This document shows, piece after piece, positions 62,088 to 64,000 of a stretch of 64,000 nt of DNA. Both the position numbers and the translations under genes were made by a program. Position 1 is the first letter of the stretch. Every line of letters starts with the position of its first letter. This stretch comes from Clostridiales bacterium (GTDB lineage: Bacteria; Bacillota; Clostridia; Christensenellales; Pumilibacteraceae), in the NCBI GenBank assembly GCA_015055625.1, contig SVHU01000010.1, positions 1 through 64,000 on the forward strand, given 5' to 3'. The notes beneath the pieces are model-generated. The model did no database searches. It was not told the origin of the DNA and saw nothing but the letters and a program-made list of their open reading frames with translations.

Positions 62088-63095
62088 ATGTTACCTTATA
62101 AAAAAGTAGTATCCAAGTCGTTTGGGGCTTTTAAGGATAAGAGAAATTATCTGACAGCTCTTATAATAGCTGTTCCGATGATATTTTATACGATAGTGTC
62201 GTCTATTTTGTTAAGTGATTTTAATACGCAGATAACTAATATTTTTAACAGCTTTTTAGATTTATTAAACGATCCGCAAAGCGTAATTACAAGCACTACT
62301 ATAAATGTTTTAATATCTTCTATAATAGACGTAGTAATAGAAAATTTACATCTTATAATAATAGATATTATAATAAGTTTAGTTGCTAGTTTTATAACTT
62401 TATTGCTAACGTACGTAGTTTATTATATGGCGTATAAGATAATAAATAAACAACAAACTGATGCAAAAATTTTGTTTTCCGGCTTATTTGGAGGAGTTTG
62501 TCTTACTCTTTTATATTTAGTAAAACTCTTTTTGTGGGGATTGTTGTTTATAATACCTGCAATAGTTAAGTCTTATTCGTACAGCTTATGCTTTTTAATA
62601 AAGGTTGAAAATCCCGAAATGAAAGCAAGCGAGTGTATTAAAAAGAGTTGTGCTCTTATGAAGGGAAGACGCGAAAGATTGTTTATTCAATATTTGTTCT
62701 ATACTTTATTTATTATAGTAGCAGGATTTGTCGTTGGAAATATAACAATGATATTTGCTTTAATGCCTGGCGCAGGAACTGTTATAACAGGATTGATAAG
62801 TAATTACGTAACGGGTATAACCACACTTTTCTGGGCTTATAACGTAACGGTTTATTATGAAGAAGTAAAGGAAGACGAAAAGTATTTATCACTTCACCCT
62901 GAACTTAGAGAAAAAGGTATTACGGGTGTTATGAGAAACGAAAAACCGCGTATAAGAATTGTGTACGGACCTTATAACACTATGGGTGATCCTTATAATA
63001 ATCAAGAAAGAAGATTTAACGATCCTTATCAAAATAATCCGTTCAAAAATAATAATAATTCTGCTCCAAAAAATGACGATCCTTTTGAGGATTGA
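62088..63095 (+). CDS. DUF975-like integral membrane protein
   Basis: 335 aa. Six predicted membrane helices lie between residues 20 and 260; the central AIVKSYSYSLCFLIKVENPEMKASECIKKSCALMKGRRERLF resembles the DUF975 family signature (an amphipathic loop after an IPAIVK helix). The C-terminal 70 residues are hydrophilic, rich in Asn, Pro, Arg and Asp, and probably disordered in the cytoplasm. Function is unknown. It leads the mnmE gene by 48 bp and may be co-transcribed; its strong promoter reads out of the candidate origin. Confidence 0.75.
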   Translation: MLPYKKVVSKSFGAFKDKRNYLTALIIAVPMIFYTIVSSILLSDFNTQITNIFNSFLDLLNDPQSVITSTTINVLISSIIDVVIENLHLIIIDIIISLVASFITLLLTYVVYYMAYKIINKQQTDAKILFSGLFGGVCLTLLYLVKLFLWGLLFIIPAIVKSYSYSLCFLIKVENPEMKASECIKKSCALMKGRRERLFIQYLFYTLFIIVAGFVVGNITMIFALMPGAGTVITGLISNYVTGITTLFWAYNVTVYYEEVKEDEKYLSLHPELREKGITGVMRNEKPRIRIVYGPYNTMGDPYNNQERRFNDPYQNNPFKNNNNSAPKNDDPFED

Positions 63096-63143
63096 CACAA
63101 AAAGTACAATACGTTGTTAAAAAAAACGTAAAAGGAAGAATAA

Positions 63144-64000
63144 ATGGAAACAATAATAGCGCTTTCTACTCCGCCTACATTGTCGGCTATTGCAATAATT
63201 AGACTTAGCGGAAAGGAAAGTTTGGAATTAGTAAAAAAGGTTTTTTCCGGATTTAAGAAGGAAGTTCAGCCAAGATACATGTATTATGGAATTTTGGATA
63301 CCGGGAAAATTAAAGATGATTGTATGTGCGTTTATTTTCGTGCGCCTAATTCATATACCGGTGAGGATATGGTGGAAATAAACTGCCATGGATCGGTAGC
63401 TGTTACCGAAAGCATTATAGAATATTTTATCGAACAAGGCGCTGTAATGGCGGAAAAGGGAGAGTTTACTAAAAAGGCGTTTATAAACGGTAAGATGGAC
63501 CTTACGCAAAGCGAGGCTGTAATAGATCTTATAAATGCGCAAAGTGAGGCTCAGGCAAGAAGCGCTTATTCTCAGCTTAGCGGTACTTTATATAATCGCA
63601 TTAGTGATCTTCAAAAACGTATAGTAACAGCGATTGCAAAGATTGAAGTTTCTTTAGACTATCCCGAAGAGGAGATAGAAGAAACAACAAAAGAAGAAAG
63701 CAGAGAAGAAATTAATTCAATAAAGGACGAAATTCTTGCTCTTAAAAACACTTATAACAGCGGAAAAATTTTAAGAGAGGGAGTAAAAATCGCGATAGTA
63801 GGAAAGCCTAACGTGGGAAAAAGCAGGCTCTTAAACAGCTTGCTTGGATATGAAAGGGCGATAGTTACCGATATTGAGGGAACGACGCGCGATACGCTTA
63901 GCGAAAGCTATCAATATAACGGAATTAAGTTTACTCTCGTCGATACTGCAGGTATCAGAAATACTGACGATACTGTGGAAAAGATAGGAGTTTCCCTTGC
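63144..64000 (+). CDS. mnmE: tRNA modification GTPase MnmE, N-terminal part
   Basis: Only the first 285 codons are inside the window. The N-terminal [23 protein letters not shown] and CHGS-type motif ([12 protein letters not shown], about 73-84) bind 5-formyl-THF. The GTPase domain begins with the P-loop [12 protein letters not shown] (about 221-232) and continues with [12 protein letters not shown] and LVDTAGIR, the G2/G3 motifs with MnmE's TTRD. With MnmG it modifies wobble uridine of several tRNAs. An AAGGAAG site precedes the ATG. The frame is intact to the window edge. Confidence 0.95.
   Translation, partial: METIIALSTPPTLSAIAIIRLSGKESLELVKKVFSGFKKEVQPRYMYYGILDTGKIKDDCMCVYFRAPNSYTGEDMVEINCHGSVAVTESIIEYFIEQGAVMAEKGEFTKKAFINGKMDLTQSEAVIDLINAQSEAQARSAYSQLSGTLYNRISDLQKRIVTAIAKIEVSLDYPEEEIEETTKEESREEINSIKDEILALKNTYNSGKILREGVKIAIVGKPNVGKSRLLNSLLGYERAIVTDIEGTTRDTLSESYQYNGIKFTLVDTAGIRNTDDTVEKIGVSL

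Noticed and set aside
1-64000. tRNA and rRNA genes
   Set aside because: I looked for T-loop (GTTCGA) and rRNA landmarks by eye and found none; a covariance-model scan would be decisive.

Overview
The window reads as chromosomal DNA of a low-GC anaerobic Bacillota, most likely an uncultured gut or rumen Clostridia. Evidence: a six-cysteine SCIFF peptide with its radical-SAM maturase, a Trp-specifier T-box leader, Firmicutes-consensus parS sites, strong TTGACA/TATAAT promoters with AGGAGG ribosome sites, and core genes parB, ftsH, rsmG and mnmE. The sequence alone does not fix the genus.

Layout. 1-12.4 kb: end of an AraC regulator, a HAD phosphatase, a SASA esterase, an ABC exporter pair, an ADP-ribosylglycohydrolase, two complete AraC regulators, a GH38 alpha-mannosidase and a GNAT-like protein. 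12.6-19.9 kb: a GHL6-type glycoside hydrolase, an acetyltransferase, an SGNH hydrolase, and the scfA-scfB-decarboxylase cluster. 19.9-24.1 kb: ftsH with a small membrane-anchored partner, and parB. 25.1-38.8 kb: one giant lipoprotein gene (4571 aa) made of repeated lectin-like, helical and beta modules. 38.8-44.5 kb: an almost gene-free AT-rich stretch with an extremely G-poor segment, three parS sites, a MITE and one AraC gene. 44.6-49.7 kb: an NSS transporter and a GtaA/DUF4965-family protein separated by a repeat-rich block. 49.9-58.9 kb: an AraC regulator divergent from a seven-gene sugar operon (enolase-superfamily dehydratase, two GH10, SDR, RraA-like, GH13, lactonase). 59.1-64 kb: T-box-controlled TrpB2, rsmG, a candidate oriC, a DUF975-like membrane protein and the start of mnmE.

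How it fits together. Much of the window is carbohydrate scavenging under local AraC control. Most glycosidases lack signal peptides and would act on imported oligosaccharides, whereas the giant lipoprotein is probably a surface binding or adhesion protein. The 50.9-58.9 kb operon holds the enzyme classes of a non-phosphorylating oxidative sugar pathway: dehydrogenase, lactonase, acid-sugar dehydratase and an RraA-type lyase.

Replication signals: a DnaA-box cluster at 61.6-62.0 kb, parS sites at 41.5-42.1 kb, parB at 23.2 kb, and A/C-rich top-strand noncoding DNA left of 45 kb changing to G>C by 61.7 kb. Together they place the origin near 61.8 kb, with most of the window on the left replichore.

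Intergenic DNA carries several repeat families: a modular set of exchangeable short hairpins, a MITE with 8-bp target duplications (full and internally deleted copies), and two tandem duplications.
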